DNA of 64,000 nt from Methylocystis silviterrae (lineage in GTDB: Bacteria > Pseudomonadota > Alphaproteobacteria > Rhizobiales > Beijerinckiaceae). The notes beneath the pieces are model-generated. The model ran no database searches. It worked only from the letters and a program-made list of their open reading frames with translations, and was not told where the DNA came from. The translations under genes and the position numbers were made by a program. Below are positions 10,294 to 20,397 of this stretch, piece after piece; the first letter of the stretch is position 1, and every line of letters starts with the position of its first letter. The stretch covers positions 1 through 64,000 of the forward strand of contig NZ_JABVWW010000014.1 of NCBI RefSeq assembly GCF_013350005.1. The letters are read 5' to 3'.

Positions 10294-12306
10294 ATGCGCC
10301 TTATTCAACTTAGCTTTGCTTCGCGCCTGGTTGCATTGGTCGCTGCGCTAAGCGTCGGCGCGACGCTGATGTCCTCGATACTGCTCTCCTGGTCCAACTA
10401 CCGCGCCATGCTCGCCGAAGCCGAAGTTGAAGGCGAAAGCGTCGCGCGGCTTCTGGCGCGAAGCGCAAGCCTCGCGCGTGAACTTCCGCTCGAAGTCGAG
10501 CAGATGCTTTCGCAGCACATGATCGTCTCGGCCGAGCTTCTGGCGCAGTTTGTCGACGCCGCGGAAAAGGCTGGCATGACGTCGGCCGAGATCAAGAACC
10601 GGCTCAGCGCAATCACCGAGAAAACCGTTCTCGACGAGTTCTGGGTGACCGACGAAAAGGGCTACGCCTACATTCACCGCGACAACAACGCGGATTTCCA
10701 ATTCAGCGCGTCCGCCGAGGCGCAGCCCCAGGCGCATGAATTTTGGAACCTATTGAGCGGCAAGACGGACAAGGTCGTCCAGGACGCCAGGAAGCGGGAG
10801 ATCGACAATGAGCGATACAAATATGTCGGCGTGCGCGGCATAGACAAGCCGCGGATCGTGCAGGTCGGCTACGATGCGCGCATTCTTGAGAAAGTTGACG
10901 AGCAGATCGGCCTTCCGCGCGCCATCGACAACCTTCTGGGCAGCGGCGAAATCGACGCGATCTTCGTTTTCAATAAGGATTCGAAGCTGATCGCCAGTCC
11001 CAAGGCTGCACGGCTCAACAATGGCCGCGATCGGCTGACGGACGAGGAGCTGGCGCCTGTCCGGTCCGTTATCGCAAGCGGCAAGCCACGGTCGGTGAAT
11101 AGCGCCGGCAAGCTCAGCGTCATCTCCCCGATCGATGCGGAAGACGGCGGCGGCGCGATCGGCGCCGCTTTGATCAGAATGCCGACGGCGCGACTGAACA
11201 GCGTGCTCGCCTCGCAGATCGAAACGGCGCTCGGGATCGCTTTGGCCGCAACCTTGCTCGGCGGCGGCATGGCGGTCTGGATCGCGCGAAAACAGACAGC
11301 CCCTGTCGTGGCGATCACTAAGGCCGCGCATAATGTCGAGCGCAGAGCGTTTTCGGCCGGCGAATTGTCGGATGTCGAGGAGCGCACCGATGAAGTGGGA
11401 CAATTGGCGCGCGTCTTCAAGAAAATGGCGCTCGACTTTCTCGATCGCGAACGGACGCTCGACGCGCTCGTGACGCAACGAACCCAGGCGCTCCAAGAGA
11501 GAAATACGGAACTCGAGAGACTGTCGGCGCGCCTCTCAAAATATCTTTCGCCCCAGCTCTACGGCACGCTTTTCAAGAACAAAACCGTCGCGTCCATTTC
11601 AGCGAAGCGGAAGAAACTGACCATCTTTTTTTCCGATGTCGTCGGCTTCAGCGAAATGGCCGAGCGGCTGGAATCCGAAGACATCACGCGCATGCTCAAC
11701 GATTTCCTCAATGAGATGGCGAACTTCGCGCTGGCCTATGGCGCCACCATCGACAAGTATATCGGCGACGCGGTCATGATTTTTTTTGGCGACCCGGAGA
11801 CGCGCGGCGTCAAGGAAGACGCCGTGGCGTGCATTCTCATGGCCCTCGACATGCAGGCGATGACTCGACAATTGGAGCGCCGATGGCGCGAACAAGGCTT
11901 GGACCAGAGGTTCCAGATCCGCATCGGCGTCAACACGGGCTATTGCACCGTCGGCGATTTCGGCAGCCAGGAGCGGATGGATTACACCATCGTCGGTCAT
12001 CAGGTGAATGTGGCGGCGCGACTTGAGCAGTCGGCCGCGCCGGGCGCGATCCTCATCTCTCATGAGACGATGACGCTTGTGAGCGACGCGATCGAAGTCG
12101 AAGAACTATCTCCGCTGCATGTGAAGGGCGTCAGCGGCCCGATCCGCACATATAAGGCGATTAGCAAAAAGGCGCCGTCCATGACCGAGGTCATTCACGA
12201 GGAGCGTGAGGGTCTACGCGTCGACGTCGACCTCCTGAAAGCCAATAAGGACGAGGCGATCCGTCTGCTGAAAGCCACGATCGAGCGCATCCGTTCAAGC
12301 GAATAA
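10294..12306 (+). CDS. Membrane-bound class III adenylate/guanylate cyclase with HAMP domain
   Basis: The 670-residue protein has an N-terminal membrane helix (about 10-32), a periplasmic sensor region of about 275 residues (dCache-like), a second helix (about 310-330), a HAMP-like linker to about 385, a coiled segment, and a class III cyclase domain from about 440. Both metal-binding aspartates are present, in FFSDVVGFSEMAE (near 446) and YIGDAVMIFFGDP (near 490). The transition-state region VGHQVNVAARLEQ is also intact. It should make cAMP or cGMP in response to an external signal. It is convergent with the ABC exporter, 15 bases away. Confidence 0.88.
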   Translation: MRLIQLSFASRLVALVAALSVGATLMSSILLSWSNYRAMLAEAEVEGESVARLLARSASLARELPLEVEQMLSQHMIVSAELLAQFVDAAEKAGMTSAEIKNRLSAITEKTVLDEFWVTDEKGYAYIHRDNNADFQFSASAEAQPQAHEFWNLLSGKTDKVVQDARKREIDNERYKYVGVRGIDKPRIVQVGYDARILEKVDEQIGLPRAIDNLLGSGEIDAIFVFNKDSKLIASPKAARLNNGRDRLTDEELAPVRSVIASGKPRSVNSAGKLSVISPIDAEDGGGAIGAALIRMPTARLNSVLASQIETALGIALAATLLGGGMAVWIARKQTAPVVAITKAAHNVERRAFSAGELSDVEERTDEVGQLARVFKKMALDFLDRERTLDALVTQRTQALQERNTELERLSARLSKYLSPQLYGTLFKNKTVASISAKRKKLTIFFSDVVGFSEMAERLESEDITRMLNDFLNEMANFALAYGATIDKYIGDAVMIFFGDPETRGVKEDAVACILMALDMQAMTRQLERRWREQGLDQRFQIRIGVNTGYCTVGDFGSQERMDYTIVGHQVNVAARLEQSAAPGAILISHETMTLVSDAIEVEELSPLHVKGVSGPIRTYKAISKKAPSMTEVIHEEREGLRVDVDLLKANKDEAIRLLKATIERIRSSE

Positions 12307-12321
12307 GCGACATCCGCGCTC

Positions 12322-14148
12322 TCAGGCGGCGGCGCCGGCGCGGTCCGTGTCGAACTGCAGTTTCGCAAGCCGCGCATAAAGGCCGCCGGCGGCGGTCAGG
12401 CTCGAGTGGGTGCCCTGCTCGACGATGCGGCCTTCGTCGATCACAATGATTCGATCGGCTTCCAACACCGTCGCCAGACGATGGGCGATGACCAGGCTCG
12501 TGCGCCCCTGCATGACGTCATGCAGCGCCGCCTGCACCAAAGCCTCGTTCTCGGCGTCGAGCGCCGAGGTGGCTTCGTCCAGGAGCAGCACCGGCGCGTC
12601 GGCGAGGATTGCGCGCGCGATGGCGAGGCGCTGGCGCTGCCCGCCCGAGAGCGTGACGCCGCGCTCGCCGAGCAGCGTGTCGTAGCCCATCGGCAGCGCC
12701 ATGATGAAGTCGTGCGCCTGGGCGCGCTTCGCCGCGGCGACGATCTTCCCGCTCGACGCGTCGTCACGGCCGTAGGCGATATTTTCAGCCACGGAGAGTC
12801 CGAAGATCACCGGATCCTGCGGAGCGAGCGCGATCGCCCTACGCAGCGCCACAGGATCAAGATCGCGCAGGTCGACCCCGTCCAGAGTAATGGAGCCGGA
12901 GTCGACGTCATAGAAGCGAAGGAGCAACGCAAAGGTTGTCGATTTGCCCGCGCCGGACGGGCCGACCAGCGCGACGCGCTCGCCGGGCGCAACGACGAGC
13001 GAGAAATCCTGCAAGGCAGGCTTCTCCGGCGCCGTCGCATAGGCGAAGCGCACATGATCGAAGGCGATGCGTCCCTGCCAGCGCGCGGGCGGCGGCATCG
13101 GCCGCGCCGGGGCCACGATGCGCGGTTGAATGGCAAGAATTTCGGCGATGCGGCCCGCCGCGCCGGCGGCCGCGGAGAGTTCGCTCCAGGTCTGAGTGAG
13201 TTCGCCGAGCGAGCTTGCGCCAAGCACCGCGTAGAGAACGAACTGGGACAGAACGCCCGACGTCATGTGTCCAGCGAGCACGTCCTGCGCTCCCAACCAA
13301 AGCACGCCGACAACGCTCGTGAAGACGACGAGAATGGCTCCGGCGGTCACGAAGGCGCGAAGCAGCGTCGCGGCCTGCGCCGCGTCATAAGCGGCCACCA
13401 CCGCGCGCGTGAATCGCGCCGTCGTCGACGCCTGCGCGCCGTTCGCCTGCATGGCGCGCACGGCCGAGAGATTTTCCCCGGCATAGGCGGAAGCCTGCGC
13501 GAGCGTGTCCTGAGCGGAGCGGGAGCGCTGGCGCACCGCCCGGCCTGACGCGATGAGCGGCAGAACGATGATCGGGATGGCCGCGAGCGTCATACCGGCA
13601 AGCTTGGGGCTGGTCGCCACCATCATGACGATTGCGCCGAAGAACATGAAGAGATTGCGCAGCGCGACCGACGCCGATGAGCCAAAGGCGGATTTCAGCT
13701 GCGTCGTGTCGGCGGTCAGCCGGGAGAGAAGCTCGCCTGTCTTCGCCGTGTCGTAGAAGGCGGCGTCGAGAACTGTGAGATGTTTGAAGAGATCGGCGCG
13801 CAGGTCGGCGACCACATGCTCGCCGAGCGTCATGACGAAATAGTAGCGTGTGCCGGACGCGATCGCGAGCGTCGCGGCGACCGCGATCATCGCGCCGAAA
13901 TAGGCGTTCACCGCGCCGGCGCTGTCGGCCGAAAAGCCGTGGTCGATCATCCCGCGCACGGCGAGCGGCAAGGTGAGTGTCGCGCCCGCCGCCATGAGGA
14001 GCGCGACGAAGGCGAAAACGATCGTTCGCTTGTAGCGCAGCGCATAGGGCAGCAAGGGCCGAAGCGGAGAGAGAGTGGCTTTCAAACCGCGATCCGGTTT
14101 GCGCGCCACGGGATCGACGGAATCGACGTCAGCGTTCTTTTTTGTCAT
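12322..14148 (-). CDS. ABC exporter, fused membrane and ATPase half-transporter (MsbA/multidrug type)
   Basis: The 608-residue protein has about six membrane helices in residues 30-330 and a C-terminal ATPase. Walker A is GPSGAGKST near 394, the signature is LSGGQRQRLAIARAIL near 497, Walker B is VLLLDEATSALD near 517, and the H-loop is VIAHRLAT. Such half-transporters act as homodimers and export lipids or drugs. No clear Shine-Dalgarno precedes the ATG at 14148, so the start is not certain. The substrate cannot be predicted from sequence. Confidence 0.88.
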   Translation of the reverse strand: MTKKNADVDSVDPVARKPDRGLKATLSPLRPLLPYALRYKRTIVFAFVALLMAAGATLTLPLAVRGMIDHGFSADSAGAVNAYFGAMIAVAATLAIASGTRYYFVMTLGEHVVADLRADLFKHLTVLDAAFYDTAKTGELLSRLTADTTQLKSAFGSSASVALRNLFMFFGAIVMMVATSPKLAGMTLAAIPIIVLPLIASGRAVRQRSRSAQDTLAQASAYAGENLSAVRAMQANGAQASTTARFTRAVVAAYDAAQAATLLRAFVTAGAILVVFTSVVGVLWLGAQDVLAGHMTSGVLSQFVLYAVLGASSLGELTQTWSELSAAAGAAGRIAEILAIQPRIVAPARPMPPPARWQGRIAFDHVRFAYATAPEKPALQDFSLVVAPGERVALVGPSGAGKSTTFALLLRFYDVDSGSITLDGVDLRDLDPVALRRAIALAPQDPVIFGLSVAENIAYGRDDASSGKIVAAAKRAQAHDFIMALPMGYDTLLGERGVTLSGGQRQRLAIARAILADAPVLLLDEATSALDAENEALVQAALHDVMQGRTSLVIAHRLATVLEADRIIVIDEGRIVEQGTHSSLTAAGGLYARLAKLQFDTDRAGAAA

Positions 14149-14335
14149 CGGCAGGGGGTATAACGTCCGTGTTCGACGAAAACGAATTGAAGCGGGCGCT
14201 CCGCGACCGAATCCGACGCAGAAGCGGGTCGAAATCGAATTTTCTTTTCCCTATTGAGCGACGAAAATCGTATCAAACACCGAACCATTATATCTATCAT
14301 TCGGTTACATGCGCGACATCCTGTCGCACGGGCAA

Positions 14336-14363
14336 TTGACTCAGCGCCAACTTGTGCTAACCT
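14336..14363 (+). promoter_or_regulatory. Sigma-70-type promoter for the 55-residue membrane peptide
   Basis: TTGACT at 14336-14341 and TAACCT at 14358-14363 are separated by 16 bases. The promoter is about 90 bases before the small gene at 14457 and reads toward it. The rest of the 308-base gap after the ABC exporter shows nothing else coding. Confidence 0.6.
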
Positions 14364-14456
14364 CCCGCCTGCGTCGAAATGACGCGCCCATGGGATGAGA
14401 ATGCGCCGGCGGACAAGGCGCAACTCAGGGAACGAAAATAAGAGGAGTGAAGAACG

Positions 14457-14624
14457 ATGGCTCAGAAAGAACTCGAAATCACCACGAACACCTACATCTT
14501 CGCTGGCATCGGCGCCGTGATCCTCGGCGGTCTCGCCTCTGTCGCGCTTGGCGGCATTCCGAACACGATCGCGGCGGCTGTCGTCGGCGCTCTGGCTGGC
14601 GGCTGCCTCGGACTCTTCTTCTAG
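14457..14624 (+). CDS. Small glycine-rich membrane protein, 55 residues
   Basis: ATG at 14457 is preceded by GAGGAG with 9 bases of spacing, and the frame runs 55 codons to TAG. After a charged start (MAQKELEITTNTY) it holds two hydrophobic stretches, IFAGIGAVILGGLASVALGG and TIAAAVVGALAGGCLGLFF, with repeated small-xxx-small spacing (glycine zipper) and a single cysteine. A promoter lies upstream and a strong terminator downstream, so it is a complete monocistronic unit. I do not recognise the family. It could be a small membrane peptide that packs against larger complexes, or a hydrophobic toxin-like peptide. Confidence 0.75.
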   Translation: MAQKELEITTNTYIFAGIGAVILGGLASVALGGIPNTIAAAVVGALAGGCLGLFF

Positions 14625-14676
14625 ATTCAAGCGACATAGCGGGGCGCGGAAAGTTTCGGCCTTCCGCCCCCGACGC

Positions 14677-14714
14677 GAAGCCGGCAGTCGTAAAGACTGC
14701 TGGCTTCTCTTTTT
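14677..14714 (+). terminator. Terminator after the small membrane protein
   Basis: GAAGCCGGCAGTC and GACTGCTGGCTTC pair around the loop GTAAA and are followed by TCTTTTT. A second hairpin (GGGGCG-CGGAA / TTCCG-CCCC, 14641-14670) lies between the stop codon and the terminator. Confidence 0.85.
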
Positions 14715-14735
14715 GGGCCGTTCCTTCGGCATCTT

Positions 14736-16394
14736 TTAAAGTGACGCCGTCGTCGCGCTCGCCGGCCAGATTTCTCGAGCGCGTTCGCGCAGAACATATT
14801 TGCGAATCTTCCCTGTCGAGGTCTTCGGCAACTCGCAAAAGACGACGTGGCGCGGGCATTTGAAATGGGCCAGGTGCTGGCGCGTCCAGTCGATCAGCTC
14901 CTCCGCGCTCGCCTGTTCGCCATCCTTCAACTCGACGAAGGCGCAAGGCGTTTCGCCCCATTTGTCGTCAGGGGCGGCGACCACCGCGGCGGCGCGAACC
15001 TTGGGATGGCGAAACAGCGCGTCCTCGACCTCGATCGAGGAAATATTTTCGCCGCCCGAAATGATGATGTCCTTCGAACGGTCTTTCAGCTGGATGTATC
15101 CGTCGGGATGGCGCACGCCCAGATCGCCTGAATGAAACCAGCCGCCGTGGAAGGCTTTCTCCGAGGCGCTCTTGTTCTTCAGATAGCCCTTCATGACGAC
15201 GTTGCCGCGGAACATGACCTCGCCCATCGTCGCGCCGTCGCGCGGCACCGGCTGCATCGTGTCCGGGTCGATCACATCGAGATTTTCGAGAACCAGATAG
15301 CGCACGCCTTGACGCGCCTTCATCTGCGCCTGCGCGGCGCCGTCCAGCAAATCCCAGTCGTCGTGCCATTCATTGACGGCGGCAGGGCCGTAGGTTTCGG
15401 TCAGTCCGTAAAGATGCGTGACTTCGAATCCGGCGGCCTTCATGCCGGCGAGCACCGCCTGCGGCGGCGGCGCGGCGGCGGTAAAGAATCGCGCGGCCCG
15501 CTTCAGCGGCTTCTTTTCCGATTCGGTCGCATTGAGAAGCGTCGACATGACGATGGGCGCGCCGCACAGATGCGTGACGCCGTGCTCCGCCATCAGCTCA
15601 TAGATATGGCCGGCGCGCACTTGCCTTAGACAGACATGGGTTCCGGCGTTGACCGAAATCGACCAGGGGAAGCACCAGCCGTTGCAATGGAACATCGGCA
15701 GCGTCCACAGATAGACCGGATGGCGGCCCATGTCGCCGGTGAGCACATTGCCGAGCGCGGTCAGATAGGCGCCGCGATGATGGTAGACGACGCCTTTCGG
15801 ATCGCCGGTCGTTCCGGAGGTGTAGTTGAGCGAGATCGCGTCCCATTCGTCGCCGGGCGGCGACCATTGATAATCGGCGTCGCCCGAGCTTAGGAACCCC
15901 TCATATTCGACGGAGCCCAACCGCTCCCCGGGTCCGTCATATTCCGGATCGCTGTAGTCGATGATCACGGGCCTCGCCTTCGCGAGCGAAAGCGCCTCGC
16001 GAATGACGGCTGAGAACTCCTGATCGACGATCAGCGCCTTCGTTTCGGCATGGTCGAGCGTGAAGGCGAGGATCGAAGCGTCAAGCCGCGTATTCAGCGT
16101 GTTGAGCACCGCGCCCATCATCGGAACGGCGTAGTGGCATTCAAGCATCGCCGGCGTGTTCGCGAGCATGACGGAGACGGTGTCGCCGCGACCAAGCCCC
16201 GCCTTCTCAAGCGCGCTCGCGAGCCGCAGGCTGCGGGCGTAAAAATCGCGATAATTGCGCCGCAGCTGGCCGTGCGCGATCGCGATGCGTTCGGGAAAGA
16301 CGGCTGCGGCGCGCTCCAGAAAGGTGATTGGAGTCAGCGGCTGGAAATTGGCGGGATTTCGTTCGAGGTCGCGATCATAAGGCGAGTTGGTCAT
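14736..16394 (-). CDS. Acyl-CoA synthetase (AMP-forming), medium/short-chain type
   Basis: The 552-residue enzyme belongs to the adenylate-forming family and activates a carboxylic acid to its CoA thioester via an acyl-AMP. Visible motifs are LNYTSGTTGDPKG (P-loop, A3), LYGLTETYGP (A5), WFHSGDLGVRHPDGY (A7/A8), DRSKDIIISGGENISS and the C-terminal catalytic lysine in PKTSTGKIRK (A10). It resembles the methylmalonate/propionate/fatty acid group annotated as acyl-CoA synthetase in alphaproteobacteria. MTNSPYDRD is taken as the start because it aligns with the usual N terminus, though no strong ribosome binding site precedes it. Confidence 0.87.
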   Translation of the reverse strand: MTNSPYDRDLERNPANFQPLTPITFLERAAAVFPERIAIAHGQLRRNYRDFYARSLRLASALEKAGLGRGDTVSVMLANTPAMLECHYAVPMMGAVLNTLNTRLDASILAFTLDHAETKALIVDQEFSAVIREALSLAKARPVIIDYSDPEYDGPGERLGSVEYEGFLSSGDADYQWSPPGDEWDAISLNYTSGTTGDPKGVVYHHRGAYLTALGNVLTGDMGRHPVYLWTLPMFHCNGWCFPWSISVNAGTHVCLRQVRAGHIYELMAEHGVTHLCGAPIVMSTLLNATESEKKPLKRAARFFTAAAPPPQAVLAGMKAAGFEVTHLYGLTETYGPAAVNEWHDDWDLLDGAAQAQMKARQGVRYLVLENLDVIDPDTMQPVPRDGATMGEVMFRGNVVMKGYLKNKSASEKAFHGGWFHSGDLGVRHPDGYIQLKDRSKDIIISGGENISSIEVEDALFRHPKVRAAAVVAAPDDKWGETPCAFVELKDGEQASAEELIDWTRQHLAHFKCPRHVVFCELPKTSTGKIRKYVLRERAREIWPASATTASL

Positions 16395-16549
16395 CCGGAG
16401 AGTCCAAAGGTTCGCCAGCGAGAATGCGATCACGGCGAAAGCGACCTCGCCAGCGCGATATGCGTAACGTCCGCGCGGCTAAGCTCTATGTGAAAGATAC
16501 GCGCGAGCTACCGGTTGATCAATCGGCGCTCGCGCGAAGACCAGCGTCG

Positions 16550-17266
16550 TTACTCGCCGAAATCGACGTCCTTGAGCCGTCCGAACACGCGATCGGCGTC
16601 GAAATTATCTTCGTCGTCCGGCGGCGCCGCTGGCTTGGCCTTGCCGAAGACGTCCTCGGTCGTGGACGGCTCGGGCCGCGGACTGGTGGTGACGCTTGCA
16701 GGCACCAGCGTCTGGCCATGATCCTCCACGGTCGCCGGCTTGTCCTTCGCCGCGCGATTGACCTCAAAGTCGAGATCAATCTGCGAGCAAAGCCCGAGCG
16801 TCACCGGGTCCATCGGCGTCAGCGCCGCGGAATTCCAGTGGGTGCGCTCGCGGATCGCCTTCAGCGTCGTCTTTGTGGTGCCGACGAGACGCATGACCTG
16901 GGCGTCCTTCAGCTCCGGATGATTGCGCACGAGCCACAGAATCGCGTTCGGACGGTCCTGACGGCGCGAGAGGGGCGTATAGCGCGGACCGCGCGCCTTC
17001 TTGACCTCCGGCACGACGACCTTGGAGACGGAGAGATGGAGGCGATGGGCCGAGTTTTTCTCGGCCTTTTCGATCTCCTCGCGCGTCAGCTGCCCGGAGG
17101 TGATCGGATCATGGCCACGAATTCCAGCCGCGACCTCGCCGTCGGCGATGCCCTTCACCTCGAGCGGATGCAGTTTGCAGAAATCGGCGATCTGATCGAA
17201 CGTCAGTGATGTATTTTCGACGAGCCAAACGGCCGTGGCCTTCGGCATCAGCGGGGCGTTGCCCAT
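16550..17266 (-). CDS. trcR: TrcR / DUF1013 cell-cycle transcriptional regulator
   Basis: The 238-residue protein matches the DUF1013 family, conserved in alphaproteobacteria and studied as TrcR in Sinorhizobium and Caulobacter. Recognisable parts are the N-terminal LMPKATAVWLVENTSLTFDQ, a helix-turn-helix-like region LKDAQVMRLVGTTKTTLKAI, and an acidic, low-complexity C-terminal tail ending FGRLKDVDFGE. AGGAG lies 7 bases before the ATG at 17266; an in-frame TTG two codons earlier is less likely. A good promoter lies about 100 bases upstream. Confidence 0.88.
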   Translation of the reverse strand: MGNAPLMPKATAVWLVENTSLTFDQIADFCKLHPLEVKGIADGEVAAGIRGHDPITSGQLTREEIEKAEKNSAHRLHLSVSKVVVPEVKKARGPRYTPLSRRQDRPNAILWLVRNHPELKDAQVMRLVGTTKTTLKAIRERTHWNSAALTPMDPVTLGLCSQIDLDFEVNRAAKDKPATVEDHGQTLVPASVTTSPRPEPSTTEDVFGKAKPAAPPDDEDNFDADRVFGRLKDVDFGE

Positions 17267-17362
17267 CTGCAAACTCCTTGATCAGGCATGGGGGCGACGT
17301 CTGGCGCCGCGCCGCCCGGCGCCAGCGACCCACAGAACGACCGTCCATGTTGGGATTTTGCC

Positions 17363-17391
17363 TATATAATCCGCCGCCGCCTAAAGCGCAA
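17363..17391 (-). promoter_or_regulatory. Sigma-70-type promoter for trcR
   Basis: Reading leftward, TTGCGC (17391-17386) and TATATA (17368-17363) are 17 bases apart. The direction and distance fit the trcR gene that starts at 17266. Confidence 0.6.
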
Positions 17392-17433
17392 TCAACGGAA
17401 ACTCCCGCTAAAGCGCCGCCAACTGGCAGGCGC

Positions 17434-18519
17434 TCATGCGGAGTCCTGCTCGCGGGCGTGCGCCGGGCGCAATCCGCGCAAATGCGCCGGCAACAATTCG
17501 CCGATCGTTTCGCCGATGGCGGCGCCGTAGCGGTGAAACAAGAGGCCGAAGACGATGAGCAGAACGCCGATGCCCGACAGCGCGAAGGGGAAAAGGATCG
17601 AATCCTTGAAAACGCTGCCGGCGAGATAGCTCAGATAAGTCGTAACGCCGACGGCGCCGAATACCGCATAGACGCGGCGCATCAGGAAGAGCGACAGAAA
17701 AATCAGCCCCACGTTGACGCCGCAGTAGAGCGCCTTACCCAATTCGTTGCCGCTGTGCTGGGCCGTCAGCCCACCCCAAAAGGCCAGCAGCCCGAAGAGA
17801 TGCAGCCAGAAAGCGAAATCGCCGTTCCGCCACCGCTTGAGATCGACGAGCCAGGCCACGGCGAGAACGACGAGTCCAAAATACATGCTCACCGTCGCCC
17901 GCTGATCCCATGAAAATTCTGCGACGCCCATCAGCCAGGGCGTCAGATCCATCGACATGAACCAAAGCGCGAAGGCGATGATCATGACGAGGAACGGAAA
18001 GGGAAAGGCGAGCAGCGCGACAGACGCCGCGCCGATCGTTCCAAGCTCCATGGGAAGCCAGCTGGATTGAATCCAAATGTAGAAGTCCCGGTAGGGGCGC
18101 GCCTCCCCCGCCGGACTGACGTCGTACATCGACTGCAGCGCGAAGATCGCGAGCGGCGCCATGCCGACCGCGCAAGCGATGAGCAGCCCGCCGGGCGTAT
18201 GCAGGTCGCGCTTACGCCAGAGATAAGCGCCGGCGAAGGCGAACATGGCGGCGTAGACGATCGCGGTGACCAGCAGCGCCTTATCGCCCCAAAGGCCAAA
18301 GGCCGTCGTCGAAAACATGCCCATGGCGCCGAGCACGATCAGCGCGCCGGCGTACCAAAGCAGGTTGACGACGTCATAGCGCGGCGCTTGGGACGTCGCC
18401 TCCGCGAGGGCCGCGCGCCGCGACGCAAGAAACTGTGACAGCCGCTCGAAGGACGCGGCGTCAATCGCGCCGGCGTCGCGGGCGGCCGCGATATCGTCAA
18501 TGGTGAACCGAATCTTCAT
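17434..18519 (-). CDS. DUF2157 family integral membrane protein
   Basis: The 361-residue protein begins with about 70 soluble residues ([20 protein letters not shown]) that match the DUF2157 N-terminal domain. Roughly nine to ten membrane helices follow, including [18 protein letters not shown] and [11 protein letters not shown], and then a charged C terminus. AGGAG stands 7 bases before the ATG. Its promoter region overlaps that of purM, which is divergent. The function of the family is unknown; no catalytic motif is visible. Confidence 0.72.
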   Translation of the reverse strand: MKIRFTIDDIAAARDAGAIDAASFERLSQFLASRRAALAEATSQAPRYDVVNLLWYAGALIVLGAMGMFSTTAFGLWGDKALLVTAIVYAAMFAFAGAYLWRKRDLHTPGGLLIACAVGMAPLAIFALQSMYDVSPAGEARPYRDFYIWIQSSWLPMELGTIGAASVALLAFPFPFLVMIIAFALWFMSMDLTPWLMGVAEFSWDQRATVSMYFGLVVLAVAWLVDLKRWRNGDFAFWLHLFGLLAFWGGLTAQHSGNELGKALYCGVNVGLIFLSLFLMRRVYAVFGAVGVTTYLSYLAGSVFKDSILFPFALSGIGVLLIVFGLLFHRYGAAIGETIGELLPAHLRGLRPAHAREQDSA

Positions 18520-18667
18520 GGCGCTGCTCCTTTGCGGCGACATTCATATGCCGCGCTACGGAAAAAACTTTGTGCAAACGCACAAGAGCGTAGCCGTTCC
18601 GAGCGGATTTGACAGCCGCCGCCGCTTGCGCCCATCTAACGCCGGCGCCCACGACGCGAAGGATGAA

Positions 18668-19729
18668 ATGCAACAGAGAAATTCGGGCCTTACCTACGCT
18701 GGCGCCGGCGTCGACATCGACGCAGGCAATCGGTTCGTCGACATGATCCGTCCCGCCGTGCGTTCGACGCGGCGCTCCGGCGCCGACGGCGAGATCGGCG
18801 GCTTTGGCGGCGTGTTCGATCTCAAGGCGGCCGGATTTTCCGATCCTGTCCTCGTCGCGGCGAACGACGGCGTCGGCACCAAGGTGAAGATCGCAATCGA
18901 ATCCGGCCTGCATGAGACGATCGGAATCGATCTCGTCGCCATGTGCGTCAACGACTTGATCGTTCAGGGCGCCGAGCCGCTTTTCTTTCTGGACTATTAC
19001 GCGGCGGCCAAACTCGACCCGAACGTCGCGACGTCGGTGGTGAAGGGCATCGCCGCCGGTTGCGTCGAGGCGGGCTGCGCCCTGCTTGGCGGCGAAACCG
19101 CCGAAATGCCCGGCCTCTATGCGCGCGGCGACTATGACCTCGCCGGCTTCGCGGTCGGGGCCGCGGAGCGCAATCGCCTTCTACCCCGCGATGTCCATGC
19201 CGGCGACGTCCTTTTCGGACTCCCCTCCTCCGGCGTCCATTCCAATGGCTATTCGCTCGTACGCAGCGTTGTGAAGCGCGCCGGACTTGCGTGGAGCGCC
19301 ACCGCGCCTTTCGCGCGAGACCTCAATCTGGCGAAGGCGCTGTTGACGCCGACCCGCATCTACGTGAAGCCCCTGCTCGCGGCCTTGAAGGCGACGCCGC
19401 ATATCGTCGCCCTCGCCCATATCACCGGCGGCGGCTTTCCCGACAATCTCCCGCGCGTACTGCCAGGCGGGCTAGGCGTCGCGCTCGATCTGTCGACGTT
19501 CGCGCCTCCGCCGGTTTTCCGTTGGCTCGCCGAGACGGGAGGCATCGCGGCAAACGAGATGCTGCGCACGTTCAACTGCGGAATCGGCATGGTGGTGGTG
19601 GCCTCCGAGCCCGCCGCCGGCGAGGTGGAATCGGCATTGCGCGCTGTCGGCGAGAAGCCCGTGCGCATTGGCAAAGTCATCGAGACCGACGGCGAGCGGG
19701 TCGTTACGCACGGGACTCTGACGTTGTGA
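18668..19729 (+). CDS. purM: Phosphoribosylformylglycinamidine cyclo-ligase
   Basis: The 353-residue AIR synthetase carries out the fifth step of purine synthesis, closing the imidazole ring of FGAM with ATP. Characteristic stretches are [14 protein letters not shown] near the start, [30 protein letters not shown], the glycine-rich ATP-binding part GGETAEMPG, and [17 protein letters not shown]. The frame is open for 56 more codons upstream but these are not conserved; the ATG at 18668 has AAGGA just before it and gives the normal length. It overlaps purN by four bases (GTGA), so the two are translationally coupled. Confidence 0.96.
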   Translation: MQQRNSGLTYAGAGVDIDAGNRFVDMIRPAVRSTRRSGADGEIGGFGGVFDLKAAGFSDPVLVAANDGVGTKVKIAIESGLHETIGIDLVAMCVNDLIVQGAEPLFFLDYYAAAKLDPNVATSVVKGIAAGCVEAGCALLGGETAEMPGLYARGDYDLAGFAVGAAERNRLLPRDVHAGDVLFGLPSSGVHSNGYSLVRSVVKRAGLAWSATAPFARDLNLAKALLTPTRIYVKPLLAALKATPHIVALAHITGGGFPDNLPRVLPGGLGVALDLSTFAPPPVFRWLAETGGIAANEMLRTFNCGIGMVVVASEPAAGEVESALRAVGEKPVRIGKVIETDGERVVTHGTLTL

Positions 19730-20397
19730 CGCGGCTGCGCACCGCGATTCTCATCTCGGGTCGCGGCTCAAACATGGACGCTCTGATCGCTGCGGCCAGG
19801 GACCCCAGCTTTCCGGCCGAGATCGCCCTTGTGCTTTCCAATCGCCCCGATGCGCCGGGCCTCGCCAAGGCGAAGGCCGCTGGCGTCGCGACGGCGGCGG
19901 TCGACCACAAGATTTATGCGGGGCGCGAGGAATTCGAGCGTTCGCTGCAATTGGTGTTGGAAACCTATCGCATCGAATTCATTTGCCTCGCAGGCTTTCT
20001 ACGCATGTTCACGCCCTGGTTCGTCGGCCTCTGGCGCGGGCGCATGCTCAACATTCACCCTGCCCTGTTGCCCTCCTATCGCGGACTCGACACGCATGAG
20101 CGCGCGCTGGCCGACGGCGTGAAGATTCACGGCGCCACCGTGCATTTCGTCGTGCCGGAAATGGACGAAGGTCCGATCGTCGCGCAGGCCGCCGTGCCCG
20201 TGTTCGACGATGACACGCCGCAGACGCTCGCCGCCCGTGTGCTTGCGCAGGAACATGTCATCTATCCGATGGCGCTGCGGCTGGTCGCGTCGGGCGCCGT
20301 ACGGATCGAAGGCAATCGCGTGCTCGCGGCGCCGGCGCCCCGCGAGGCAGCGCTTATCGTTCCCGACGCCCTCACGCCAAGCAAGGGAATTTCATGA
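19726..20397 (+). CDS. purN: Phosphoribosylglycinamide formyltransferase
   Basis: The 223-residue GAR transformylase uses 10-formyl-tetrahydrofolate in the third step of purine synthesis. The N-terminal [14 protein letters not shown], the catalytic region [20 protein letters not shown] (Asn and His of the active site) and [15 protein letters not shown] (active Asp) are intact. It starts with GTG inside the purM stop region and overlaps the next gene by ATGA, so purM, purN and the GST-like gene form one tight operon. Confidence 0.95.
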   Translation: MTRLRTAILISGRGSNMDALIAAARDPSFPAEIALVLSNRPDAPGLAKAKAAGVATAAVDHKIYAGREEFERSLQLVLETYRIEFICLAGFLRMFTPWFVGLWRGRMLNIHPALLPSYRGLDTHERALADGVKIHGATVHFVVPEMDEGPIVAQAAVPVFDDDTPQTLAARVLAQEHVIYPMALRLVASGAVRIEGNRVLAAPAPREAALIVPDALTPSKGIS

